The translations under genes were made by a program, and so were the position numbers. A stretch of 64,000 bases of DNA, taken from positions 29,233 to 93,232 of the forward strand of contig CALIJZ010000027.1 in the NCBI GenBank assembly GCA_938017795.1. Reading direction: 5' to 3'. Position 1 is the first letter of the stretch; each line of letters opens with the position of its first letter. Below the pieces are notes generated by a model. The model was given only the letters and a program-made list of their open reading frames with translations, made no database searches and was not told the origin of the DNA. Origin of the DNA: an uncultured Bacteriovoracaceae bacterium (lineage in GTDB: Bacteria > Bdellovibrionota > Bacteriovoracia > Bacteriovoracales > Bacteriovoracaceae). Of this stretch, positions 1-7,738 are shown one piece after another.

Positions 1-71
1 GACAGAAGCTATTTTGTCATAGAAATGTAGAAGCTAGAGCCATATTTATGTTTGATATGTCAAACAATTAG
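1..71 (+). CDS. possible 3' end of an upstream gene (partial)
   Basis: The third forward frame is open from the window edge to a TAG at 69-71 and would encode a short tail ending in MFDMSNN. It stops 16 bases before the ATG of the next small gene, which is the spacing expected of a co-directional neighbour. There is too little sequence to identify a family, and the other two forward frames close at about 21 and 30. It could equally be chance. Confidence 0.3.
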   Translation, partial: QKLFCHRNVEARAIFMFDMSNN

Positions 72-87
72 GGTAGAAATAAGAATA

Positions 88-345
88 ATGTATTTTATAA
101 ACAAATTAAAAGGACTCTTTTTTAAAATAGACTCCAAAATAGAGAAAGAGCTTAAGTTTTTTCTAAAGCATTGGGGCAAGAGTAAATTCATGATGGCCAT
201 GAGTAAAAAAGCTCAAATTCTTGGCATTGAAAAACTATACCAAAAAAGTCCAAAGGCATTTTTATATTTTTTCCTTTTTTATCTCATCCGAGATTCGATA
301 CTCTATATAATAATTCCCATTTATTTTTCAATGATGATTGATTAG
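88..345 (+). CDS. small hypothetical protein with C-terminal membrane segment
   Basis: A protein of 85 residues when started at the ATG at 88; a TTG at 52 would add 12 residues but overlaps the probable upstream tail. The N-terminal half is basic and lysine-rich. The C-terminal third (about residues 55-85) is strongly hydrophobic and looks like one membrane segment. I do not recognise a family. It lies 23 bases upstream of the PlsB-type acyltransferase on the same strand, so a role at the same membrane is possible, but that is inference from position only. Confidence 0.5.
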   Translation: MYFINKLKGLFFKIDSKIEKELKFFLKHWGKSKFMMAMSKKAQILGIEKLYQKSPKAFLYFFLFYLIRDSILYIIIPIYFSMMID

Positions 346-368
346 AAAATGGCTTAAAAGGTAGAGTA

Positions 369-2138
369 TTGGATAGTTTTAGTAATTATTTTTGGGAATA
401 TCCTAAATTAGTTGAATATCTTAACGATCATCCCGAGGAAAAAAATGATGTTAAGAAAAACTATGAAGAGATCCATGGCGTTTTCAATGAATCTTGGGTT
501 CAAAAAATCTCTATATTTTTTGATAAGACTATTAGAAAACTTTACGATCAAGTAAACCTCGAGCTTCCTTATGATTTTGATTTAGATGAACTATCCCAAA
601 AGCATCATATTGTGCTTGTTCCTAATCATCAATCTCACGCAGATTATATGGCCTTGACCTATTTATTTTATAAAACATTTAAGAAACCTCTTTTTGTCGC
701 AAGTGGGATTAATTTAAATATTTTCTTATTTGGTAAGATCATAAAAAATACAGGTGCCTTTTTTTTACGTAGATCATTTGCTGGTAATCCCACTTATAAA
801 ATGAGTTTCCATGCTTATATTTTTGCTCTTTTAAAAAACGAAAATGTTGTAGAGTTTTTTTTCGAAGGAGGCCGATCAAGAACTGGGAAATTACTTTCTC
901 CAAGGTATGGATTATTTCAAATGCTGTTAGAGACTCATCAATATGTAAAAAGTAATAAAACTCTACTTTTTATTCCAGTTTCTATTGCCCATGAATTTGT
1001 TCCAGAAGAAACAGCACACTCATCTGAGCTAAAAGGTGCGAAGAAAAAGAAGGAACATTTCTCCCAAGTTTTAAAAATTTATAAACTCTTTAATAAGCGC
1101 CTTGGCTCTGTTCACGTTACCTTTGGACAAGGCATAGAGGTTAGAGGTTATGACAATCTAAGAGCAAGTACTCAGAAACTAGCTTTTTCTTGTTTTAAGG
1201 CTGTAGGGAAAGGGATGCCAATTACGCCTACATCTTTATTGTCTTTAATTTTATTGGATGCTCCGTCGGGTATTAATAATTGGGAGCTTATAGAATTTAA
1301 GGCAAGAGAAATAATTACTTATTGTAAACGTTTCTCAATTCCTTTAACTCCATCATTATCTAGTGAGTTTGATGTATCGAAAAATAATATTTTAGAAGCT
1401 CTTAATATTTTAATAAGCAATAAAAAAGTAAACGTAATTAAAAACCAACACCTTGGTGATATATATTACTCTGTTAAACCTAAAGAGAGAGTTCATCTTT
1501 TATACTTTAAAAATATGATTCTTCATCACTTCATTTTACCAGTGATGCTAAATACCGTGATTTATCATTTAAAAGAAAAGAAGTTTACAACTGTAGAAGA
1601 TTTAAGAAGCTATCTTATAGATAAAAGAAGTGAGCTTTTGTTTGAGTTTTATCTTCCAAGTACTGCTGAAATGTTCCAAGAGTTATTAGAGTGTATTTCT
1701 TATGCTACGGGTAAAAATATAGAAAACTTAGACGAGGTTTTAAATTTAAATCTTCAAGAGCTAGATCAAGTTGCTTTAAAAATTAGAGTTTTTTCTAATT
1801 CCTTATCTTATATAAGTGAGTGTTATTATATTGCAGCCAGAACATTGGATCACCTTGCCGAAGTTGAGTTTAATCAAGAGTCATTTATAAAAACGTTTCA
1901 AGAAGTCTTTGGATTAGAATATGAACATGGAAGAATGGTTCAGTTCCAAGAAAGTTTTTCAGTGGCCATGGTAAAGAGTGCCTTGCAATTTTATCAACAT
2001 AAAGGATGTACAGAGCTCAATGATCAGGTTTATAAGGTGATCGATCTAGATCAAGTATTCAAGCTTAAGAGGCGATTTACTGAAAACTTGAATGTTAATT
2101 TGATCATGAATTTAAGTCTAAATAATGACGACATATAA
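369..2138 (+). CDS. plsB: PlsB-type glycerol-3-phosphate acyltransferase
   Basis: Probable membrane-associated acyltransferase that loads the sn-1 position of glycerol-3-phosphate, the first step of phospholipid synthesis. All four family blocks are visible: VPNHQSHADYM (the HX4D catalytic pair, about residues 80-90), GAFFLRRSF, FFEGGRSRTGK (phosphate binding) and IPVSIAHE. At 589 residues it is shorter than enterobacterial PlsB (about 800) and lacks part of that protein's N-terminal region, so other lysophospholipid acyltransferase substrates remain possible. The start is TTG at 369, chosen because AAAAGG lies seven bases upstream. It follows a small membrane-protein gene by 23 bases. Confidence 0.8.
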   Translation: MDSFSNYFWEYPKLVEYLNDHPEEKNDVKKNYEEIHGVFNESWVQKISIFFDKTIRKLYDQVNLELPYDFDLDELSQKHHIVLVPNHQSHADYMALTYLFYKTFKKPLFVASGINLNIFLFGKIIKNTGAFFLRRSFAGNPTYKMSFHAYIFALLKNENVVEFFFEGGRSRTGKLLSPRYGLFQMLLETHQYVKSNKTLLFIPVSIAHEFVPEETAHSSELKGAKKKKEHFSQVLKIYKLFNKRLGSVHVTFGQGIEVRGYDNLRASTQKLAFSCFKAVGKGMPITPTSLLSLILLDAPSGINNWELIEFKAREIITYCKRFSIPLTPSLSSEFDVSKNNILEALNILISNKKVNVIKNQHLGDIYYSVKPKERVHLLYFKNMILHHFILPVMLNTVIYHLKEKKFTTVEDLRSYLIDKRSELLFEFYLPSTAEMFQELLECISYATGKNIENLDEVLNLNLQELDQVALKIRVFSNSLSYISECYYIAARTLDHLAEVEFNQESFIKTFQEVFGLEYEHGRMVQFQESFSVAMVKSALQFYQHKGCTELNDQVYKVIDLDQVFKLKRRFTENLNVNLIMNLSLNNDDI

Positions 2139-2255
2139 ATATTATTTATTTTTGTCTTATATTAAGAGAGTTTATTTAATATCTCTTGAAAGAAAGAAAG
2201 CTTGTTGGTATTTTTTTAGTCAGTCACTTAAAGTGGCATTTTATGGAGGTTAGAT

Positions 2256-2810
2256 ATTTCTAAAGGTTATCGAGGAAAAAAAGGCGGTCCGTCTAGATCT
2301 GGACCAAAGGTCAATCACAGAATTATAGCAACAGAAGTTAGGCTCTTAGGAGATGATGGACATCAATATGGTGTTGTATCTATTTCTGAAGCGAGAAGAA
2401 TTGCTGATGATCAAGGATTAGACTTAATTGAAATATCACCAAATTCAAAGCCACCAGTTGTGAAGCTGATGGACTATGGGAAATATAAGTATAAGCAGCA
2501 AAAACAAGCTAATGAAGCCAAGAAGAAGCAGGTTACTGTTGCGGTTAAAGAAATCAAGTTCAGACCTAATATCGATATTCATGACTTAGATGTGAAACTT
2601 AGAAAGGCTCAACAATTTCTAGATTCAGGAGATAAGATTAAACTTCTTATGCAATTTAGAGGTCGAGAAATGGCCCATAAGCATATTGGGAAAGAAAAGT
2701 TTCAAAGTATCATTGAAAAAATCCTAGAAATGGGAGCTGTAGTAGAATCAAATCAAAAAATGATGGGAAATCGAATTATAGCTATGGTTGGACCTTCTAA
2801 GAAAAAATAA
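2256..2810 (+). CDS. infC: translation initiation factor IF-3, AUU start
   Basis: IF-3 binds the 30S subunit, prevents premature 50S joining and proofreads start codons. The reading frame continues upstream of any ATG or GTG: N-terminal residues SKGYRGKKGG, then the conserved VNHRI, the linker and the C-terminal domain with MQFRGREMAH. The only well-placed start is ATT at 2256, preceded by GGAGG (2245-2249) with a six-base spacer. This gives 184 residues, the usual family length. An in-frame TAA at 2229-2231 closes the frame upstream. AUU is the known infC start in E. coli, where IF-3 represses its own synthesis by rejecting it, so the same autoregulation is inferred here. rpmI and rplT lie downstream but are separated by one extra gene. 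Confidence 0.93.
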   Translation: MSKGYRGKKGGPSRSGPKVNHRIIATEVRLLGDDGHQYGVVSISEARRIADDQGLDLIEISPNSKPPVVKLMDYGKYKYKQQKQANEAKKKQVTVAVKEIKFRPNIDIHDLDVKLRKAQQFLDSGDKIKLLMQFRGREMAHKHIGKEKFQSIIEKILEMGAVVESNQKMMGNRIIAMVGPSKKK

Positions 2811-2880
2811 CCGACTTTTTGTCTCTAGTTAAACTTTGCCTTTTCAATCATTCGAATCATCATTTTGCGATAATGAACTA

Positions 2881-4359
2881 ATGAAAAAATTTATAATTTG
2901 TTTCTTTATATTTTTCAATTCATCGCTAGTTGGTTCAATAAGTGGAGAGTGTCAGATATATTTTGATGAAATAAAAGCAGATTATAAAGATAATCTTTTT
3001 TCTAAATATATTTTTAAAGAAAATATAATTCAAAAGCTGCGAGATATATCTATTTTTAGATCATGGCGAGATACATGGACTGAAGCAGTTATTACTCTTA
3101 AAGGACATTCTTTTAAGTATCTATATTTAGAAGATGATCTGTCTTTTGTCGGAGATGTTTTTCAAAGTGTAAGCTTTAGAGCTGTTCAAGACTTAGAGGT
3201 CCATAGAGCAAAATTTAAACAACAAAATATAACAAGGTATGAGGATTACGAAAGATCAGCTGAGAAGATAAATCTTTTAATTAAACAATATGAAGAATTT
3301 AACTCAGACTTAGATAAGATTTTCAGTCAGGCAGTAATTCTTAGATACAATATCGAGTTAATTGAAAAATTAGATCCTAAAACAACTTATCCAGTACATT
3401 TAAAGATAGTTACCTATGATTCAACTCTGAAAGAGTTTGATTCTACTAATTTACTATATGAAGAGAAAGATCTTAGAAACCAATTAAAAGCTTGGAAAAA
3501 AGAACTGAAAACTAAAGAACTTGGTGAAGGTGAATTTGATTTAGAAGGACGTCATATTTTACAGTTTAAAATGAAAGAGCAATTAAAAATTCATCAAGAA
3601 TATGCCGAAGACGTTTTAAGAAAAAACCCTCTTAAAAGATTATCTGATGAAGAGTTTAAGGCCTTAGAAGGTAAGATTCCAGAAAGCAATTTAGTAGCCT
3701 TAGAAGAGTCCTATTACAAGGTAGAAGAAATCCTGTCTAACAAGGAATTAGAAGTTAATAAAACTGTTCAGTATTATATGAATCATAGAGAGTGGTATAA
3801 AGAAATTTATTATTTAATGCAAAACGAAGTAAGAAAGCATTCAGAAAAAGTTGTAAAAACAATGGAAGAATATGCATTTGGAATTAATAATAAAAAGTTT
3901 CTGCCAAGGTACACGGTTGATGGGAAAGCAACAATTTGGAACTTCATTAAAAAAATTGAAAATAAAGGCAAAAAAGTAGCAGCTTTTGCAGCCAGTGTTG
4001 GTGGAACAATTGGATTGATAAGATTTTATATTTCACCAGCTGATAAAAATGTTCAAGAGTGCTTGGAATCTCATTTAGATAGAAGCTCTAAGTCTCCTAA
4101 ATATAAATTTAGTGAAAGAGATTATATCTTGTGTAAAGAGCGAGCCTTGGTAGAAGAATTTAGTTCTCAAGAATATGAAATTTATACTGCTAAGACTTAT
4201 GAATCATCATCTAAAGAAGATCCTGCTGTTAAGAAGATCCTTGATACTCTAGACAGTATTCAAAAGTTAGAAGAGATCTGGGAAGAAACGATGCTAGCTC
4301 GTGAAAATATTGAAGCCAGCTGGTCGAAAGCTGCTACAGAATACAACGCAGAGCGGTAG
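2881..4359 (+). CDS. secreted or membrane-anchored coiled-coil protein of unknown function
   Basis: A 492-residue protein that I do not recognise. It starts MKKFIICFFIFF with a signal-like hydrophobic stretch ending near SLVGS; an in-frame TTG at 2836 would bury that signal, so the ATG at 2881 is preferred even though no clear ribosome binding site precedes it. Most of the rest is charged, lysine/glutamate-rich and probably helical or coiled-coil, with a second hydrophobic stretch at about residues 363-385 (rich in A, G and I) that could be a membrane segment. It sits between infC and rpmI, which are normally adjacent, and is followed by a candidate promoter for rpmI. Confidence 0.7.
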   Translation: MKKFIICFFIFFNSSLVGSISGECQIYFDEIKADYKDNLFSKYIFKENIIQKLRDISIFRSWRDTWTEAVITLKGHSFKYLYLEDDLSFVGDVFQSVSFRAVQDLEVHRAKFKQQNITRYEDYERSAEKINLLIKQYEEFNSDLDKIFSQAVILRYNIELIEKLDPKTTYPVHLKIVTYDSTLKEFDSTNLLYEEKDLRNQLKAWKKELKTKELGEGEFDLEGRHILQFKMKEQLKIHQEYAEDVLRKNPLKRLSDEEFKALEGKIPESNLVALEESYYKVEEILSNKELEVNKTVQYYMNHREWYKEIYYLMQNEVRKHSEKVVKTMEEYAFGINNKKFLPRYTVDGKATIWNFIKKIENKGKKVAAFAASVGGTIGLIRFYISPADKNVQECLESHLDRSSKSPKYKFSERDYILCKERALVEEFSSQEYEIYTAKTYESSSKEDPAVKKILDTLDSIQKLEEIWEETMLARENIEASWSKAATEYNAER

Positions 4360-4372
4360 TAGATCTAACTCT

Positions 4373-4401
4373 TTGACAAAATGTTCCATAATTCATAAAA
4401 A
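4373..4401 (+). promoter_or_regulatory. candidate promoter for rpmI-rplT
   Basis: A perfect TTGACA (4373-4378) is followed after 17 bases by TAAAAA (4396-4401), four of six matches to the -10 consensus. It would start transcription about 35 bases before rpmI and give the two ribosomal protein genes their own promoter despite the gene inserted after infC. This is inspection only. Confidence 0.4.
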
Positions 4402-4440
4402 TATCAGACTAACTATTATAGATTTGTAAGGAATATAGAA

Positions 4441-4638
4441 ATGGGCAAAATGAAGACAAAACGATCAGCTGCGAAGAGATTCAAATTGACTGCTTCTGGT
4501 AAGATTAAAGTTAAGAGAGCAAATCTTAGACATATTCTAACGAAGAAATCGACTAGTTATAAAAGAAGCAAAAGAAAGGCGCTTTATTTAGCACCTTCAG
4601 ATATGTCTAATGCACTTAAGTGTTTAGGTAAAAAATAG
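4441..4638 (+). CDS. rpmI: 50S ribosomal protein L35
   Basis: A 65-residue basic protein beginning [20 protein letters not shown], the L35 N-terminal signature, and including [12 protein letters not shown]. Length and composition match the family. It is followed by rplT after 73 bases, the usual pair. The ATG is preceded by AAGGAATAT. Confidence 0.97.
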   Translation: MGKMKTKRSAAKRFKLTASGKIKVKRANLRHILTKKSTSYKRSKRKALYLAPSDMSNALKCLGKK

Positions 4639-4711
4639 ATCAATAAAAACTTTTACTTGGGAATTGATAAGTTGGTTTAAATACCACTCCAAGCTAAAGA
4701 AGGAGAGATAG

Positions 4712-5056
4712 ATGTCTAGAGTAAGACGGGGTTTTAAGGCCCGAAGAAGAAGAAACAAAATTTTAAAATTAGCTAAAGGTTACAAGTTCGATAGAAGAAC
4801 TAAGTTCAGACATGCTGCTCAGACTGTTGAGAAAGCATTGTATAATCAATATAAGACGAGACGAATTTTTAAAAGAGATATCAGAAAACTTTGGATTGTT
4901 CGTATCAATGCTGCTGCTAGAATTTGTGGAACAAACTATTCTAGAATCATGAACTCATTAAAGAAGAATAATATCAATTTAAATAGAAAGATGCTTTCTG
5001 AAATTGCTGCTACTGACTTTGATGGATTTAAAGCATTAGCTAAATCTTTAAATTAG
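4712..5056 (+). CDS. rplT: 50S ribosomal protein L20
   Basis: A 114-residue protein, close to the normal L20 length, with MSRVRRGFKARRRRNKILKL at the N-terminus and the conserved LWIVRINAAAR and GTNYSRIMNSL segments. L20 binds 23S rRNA early in 50S assembly and in several bacteria represses its own operon. The ATG has a strong AAGGAGAG upstream. Its stop codon overlaps the stop of the convergent MerR-type gene by four bases, so the two transcripts meet tail to tail with no room for a terminator between them. Confidence 0.97.
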   Translation: MSRVRRGFKARRRRNKILKLAKGYKFDRRTKFRHAAQTVEKALYNQYKTRRIFKRDIRKLWIVRINAAARICGTNYSRIMNSLKKNNINLNRKMLSEIAATDFDGFKALAKSLN

Positions 5057-5700
5057 ATAACTTCTAATTTCAGTTTAAATAAATGTATCGATTTCTTTGT
5101 GTGAGTTAACAACTCAGCTGCTTTGCTTAGTAGCTCTAATTGCTTTTTATTCTCAGAACCAGTTTTTACTTTATGTTGTTGAGCTTCAGTTAAGGCTGCA
5201 TTGTTTTGCTTAATTATCTCCAACCTTGTTTGAGTACTAATTTCTGGTTCAACTTCTTTTAAAATTGGTCGTTCTACTTTTTGCTTTGGCTGCTCTGAAA
5301 GTGATGGCGTTGTCTCTGGTTCCTGATTAGCTGATAAGTTCACTGTTTCGAATTTGTCTTCTTCAGGATAAGTCTCTAGTTCAATTATATTTTCTTCAAA
5401 TGAGTGTTCTTGAGTTTGCTCAGAAATAATTTCTGTATTTGAACTTGTTCCAAATAAATCAAACTCTTGGGAGATTAATGCTTTTGCTTTATAAAGAGAT
5501 TGCTTTTCAGTCATTAAAAGGTACTTTATTTTTTTTAGAATAGATAAATCTCGGGGAGTATAAATTCTATTTCCATCATCTGAAATCAATGGTCCTAGTT
5601 CTTCAAACTCTGATTCCCAAAATCTTAATAAGTAAGATTTAATATTCAGTATTTTTGTAATTTCTTCAACGCAGTAATGAGATTGAGTTACAGAGTTCAT
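5053..5700 (-). CDS. MerR-family transcriptional regulator
   Basis: A 215-residue protein whose first 70 residues form a MerR-type winged helix (YCVEEITKILNI, then LLRFWESEF and NRIYTPRDLSILKKIKYLL). The middle is acidic and low in hydrophobics, so probably disordered, and the C-terminus is basic. There is no recognisable metal- or drug-binding domain. It starts inside the end of ihfA (ATGA overlap, 5697-5700), so the two are translationally coupled. An ihfA-merR pair downstream of rplT/pheT is common in proteobacteria, but here the pair faces the ribosomal genes. Its target is unknown. Confidence 0.82.
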   Translation of the reverse strand: MNSVTQSHYCVEEITKILNIKSYLLRFWESEFEELGPLISDDGNRIYTPRDLSILKKIKYLLMTEKQSLYKAKALISQEFDLFGTSSNTEIISEQTQEHSFEENIIELETYPEEDKFETVNLSANQEPETTPSLSEQPKQKVERPILKEVEPEISTQTRLEIIKQNNAALTEAQQHKVKTGSENKKQLELLSKAAELLTHTKKSIHLFKLKLEVI

Positions 5701-6089
5701 TGATTTCCTTCTTGTAGATCTTGAAAAAATTTTATTGACTTAGAGATGATCTCTTCAGGAGAGATAGAAGTATCTTCTGTACCATCTTCATTAATTCTAT
5801 TTTTAAACTTATTGGTAATATCTTCTTTTAATAAATCTGATGGTTTGAAAGTTAAAACTCTTTTGGAAGGAATCTTCATTCTTTCACCAGTTTGAGGATT
5901 TCTCCCCATTCTTTCGGCTTTGTCTCTAATTGTGAAATTGCCAAAACCGGAGATTTTAATTTTTTCACCCTTAGAGAGTGTATCCTTCATTATATTAAAA
6001 ACGAGATCAATAATATGTGCTGATTCTTTTTTTGAAAAACCCAACTGAGATTGGAGTTTATCAATTAAATCAGTTTTACTTAAACTCAT
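5697..6089 (-). CDS. ihfA: integration host factor alpha / HU-family DNA-binding protein
   Basis: DNA-bending nucleoid protein. The HU/IHF fold occupies about residues 1-95, starting MSLSKTDLIDKLQ and including GFGNFTIRDKAERMGRNPQT with the DNA-intercalating RNPQTG arm. The start is set by GGAGGAATT directly before the ATG at 6089; an upstream ATG at 6146 would add 19 untypical residues. The protein has an extra acidic tail of about 35 residues beyond the usual fold. Coupling to the MerR-type gene through an ATGA overlap suggests a shared operon. HU cannot be excluded, but the sequence and the neighbour favour IHF-alpha. Confidence 0.88.
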   Translation of the reverse strand: MSLSKTDLIDKLQSQLGFSKKESAHIIDLVFNIMKDTLSKGEKIKISGFGNFTIRDKAERMGRNPQTGERMKIPSKRVLTFKPSDLLKEDITNKFKNRINEDGTEDTSISPEEIISKSIKFFQDLQEGNQ

Positions 6090-6144
6090 AATTCCTCCGT
6101 GAAATTTTCTATTGAATTGAGTTATATAGTGAAAGTTTAACATC

Positions 6145-6182
6145 AAAAAAAAAGTTAATCTAGCAAGACCAAGGTCTTTGCT
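6145..6182 (-). terminator. terminator-like hairpin after the T2SS operon
   Basis: Reading the reverse strand just after the gspN stop, AGCAAAGACC pairs with GGTCTTGCT (one bulged A), followed after eight bases by nine T residues (6145-6153). The T-tract is further from the stem than in a textbook terminator, so strength is uncertain. It separates gspN from ihfA. Confidence 0.5.
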
Positions 6183-6188
6183 CGGGTA

Positions 6189-7121
6189 CTAGCGTTTAGA
6201 AGTTTTAGGAGAAGATAGTCTTCCATCAAGTTTTAGCTTGTATTCACCTTTAGAATTTTTAAATTGTCCTAGAAGCATATCTGCCATAGCAAACTCATCT
6301 TTGACCTCTTCACCGATAAAAAGATCAAGCTCTAGATCCATATTGGAATTAGAAAAACTCGAATAATTTGCTAGGATTTCACCTTTGGCCATGAGGTAAA
6401 GTGGTGAAGAATCATCATCTCCTAGGTTCAGTTCTTCAACTAATATTTTCGAATCTTTACCCTGAGCTTTTACCTTAAGTCTTTGTAGATCCATATCTGG
6501 AATAGCAAATCCCATAATTGATTGCTGAGGGAGAAGAAAGTTCTTTGATTCTATATCAAGGTTGAATGCTTTCAATTTGTTTTTCTTAATTTGAGCATCA
6601 AGGTTCACCTTGGCCATTCCTTCAAGAGAGAGATCGAAATCAGCAAGTTTCTTTAGCAAAACTGTAAGAGTAGGTAGATCAATCTTTTGATCATCTATCT
6701 TGATAACATGGTCTTTAGAGTTTGAAGAAGCCTTTACGGTAAACTCAGTTGTATTCATTTTTAAACCAAGATTAGCGACAACTCCCAGAGGTGAAAAATT
6801 AATTCCCCCAAAACCAAGACTTAATTTCTCTAGAGGAAGTGTTTGTTGATTTTTACTAACACAGCCAGCCGGCACTGAAACTTTATCAAAGTTTATTTTA
6901 GGTAAAAATACAGAGAAGTTATAATCATTATAAGACAAGTTACATTTTGCTGAGCTATGAAGAGTGGAAGCTAAAACATGATCAGAAATCTTTTTAAATG
7001 GAAGACTTAAAACAATGGCTAAAGAGAATAAAAAAGAAAGAAAAAGAAGAAACTTAAAACCACCAAAGGGCCATTTATAATCACTATCAATAGTAATATT
7101 GTGAGCTCTTACTTCTTTCAT
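6189..7121 (-). CDS. gspN: type II secretion system protein GspN
   Basis: A 310-residue inner-membrane protein, last in the gspC-N operon. A single membrane segment lies at about residues 20-42 after a short cytoplasmic start; the rest is probably periplasmic, beta-rich and AsmA-like, with an LSLGFGGINFSPLG segment and repeated short hydrophobic strands. It matches the GspN form found in deltaproteobacteria and Leptospira better than the enterobacterial PulN type. It begins 11 bases after gspM. Its role in assembly is not well defined in this lineage. Confidence 0.75.
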   Translation of the reverse strand: MKEVRAHNITIDSDYKWPFGGFKFLLFLSFLFSLAIVLSLPFKKISDHVLASTLHSSAKCNLSYNDYNFSVFLPKINFDKVSVPAGCVSKNQQTLPLEKLSLGFGGINFSPLGVVANLGLKMNTTEFTVKASSNSKDHVIKIDDQKIDLPTLTVLLKKLADFDLSLEGMAKVNLDAQIKKNKLKAFNLDIESKNFLLPQQSIMGFAIPDMDLQRLKVKAQGKDSKILVEELNLGDDDSSPLYLMAKGEILANYSSFSNSNMDLELDLFIGEEVKDEFAMADMLLGQFKNSKGEYKLKLDGRLSSPKTSKR

Positions 7122-7132
7122 TTGTAATTCCT

Positions 7133-7738
7133 TTACTTAGAAAAATGCACTATTTTAATTATTCCGCTTAATAGGTCAGTCTCAACATTTTTGGTAATCC
7201 TAGATCCAACGAATAAGACTTTTTTTCTATTGGCAAGATTTTCAATAAATTGAGCAAGGTTTCTGTTATAAGCACCTTCAAAAGTAATATTGGCTTGAAC
7301 TTTAGAAAGTCCTTCTCCTAGTTCTGCCATCTCAAAATTAGTAATTTGAATTTTACTTGAAGGTAATTGACCTGCTACTGATTTAATTTGGTTCAAAAGA
7401 TCATTTTGATTATTGATCTTGGGATTAGATAAAACCGGTTTTAGAATGCTTAATGTTTTACTTTTTATTGCCAGGAACTTTTCAGCTTCTTGAGCTACTT
7501 GTTCTCTTTTGGCAATATTAGATTTTATTGCGCTATTTTTTAAAAAAAGAAAAAGAGTCAGAGCGATAGGGATAATAAAAAAGAGTGCACTTAAAAGGAA
7601 ATTAAAGAGATCTCTACTATCATGTTCTATTGTAGAATTAAAATCAGCCATTTTTTGATAAGTAGAATTCTTTTTAAAGTCATCACACTTTGTAAATAAG
7701 AAAGCATCTATAGCTTTCATTGGATTAAATAAACTCAT
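7133..7738 (-). CDS. gspM: type II secretion system protein GspM
   Basis: A 201-residue bitopic inner-membrane protein of the T2SS assembly platform, expected to dimerise with GspL. One hydrophobic segment lies at about residues 43-66, followed by a coiled-coil stretch and a small alpha/beta ferredoxin-like domain (KIQITNFEMAELGEG and ANITFEGAYNRN). Sequence conservation is low, as is normal for GspM; the call rests on architecture and on its position between gspL and gspN. Its ATG overlaps the gspL stop by four bases. Confidence 0.8.
   Translation of the reverse strand: MSLFNPMKAIDAFLFTKCDDFKKNSTYQKMADFNSTIEHDSRDLFNFLLSALFFIIPIALTLFLFLKNSAIKSNIAKREQVAQEAEKFLAIKSKTLSILKPVLSNPKINNQNDLLNQIKSVAGQLPSSKIQITNFEMAELGEGLSKVQANITFEGAYNRNLAQFIENLANRKKVLFVGSRITKNVETDLLSGIIKIVHFSK

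Noticed and set aside
52..87. N-terminal extension of the first small gene from a TTG at 52
   Set aside because: It overlaps the probable tail of the upstream gene and no ribosome binding site precedes it; the ATG at 88 is simpler.
2460..2810. IF-3 starting at GTG 2460
   Set aside because: This would remove the N-terminal domain; the conserved residues continue upstream to the ATT at 2256 with a good Shine-Dalgarno sequence.
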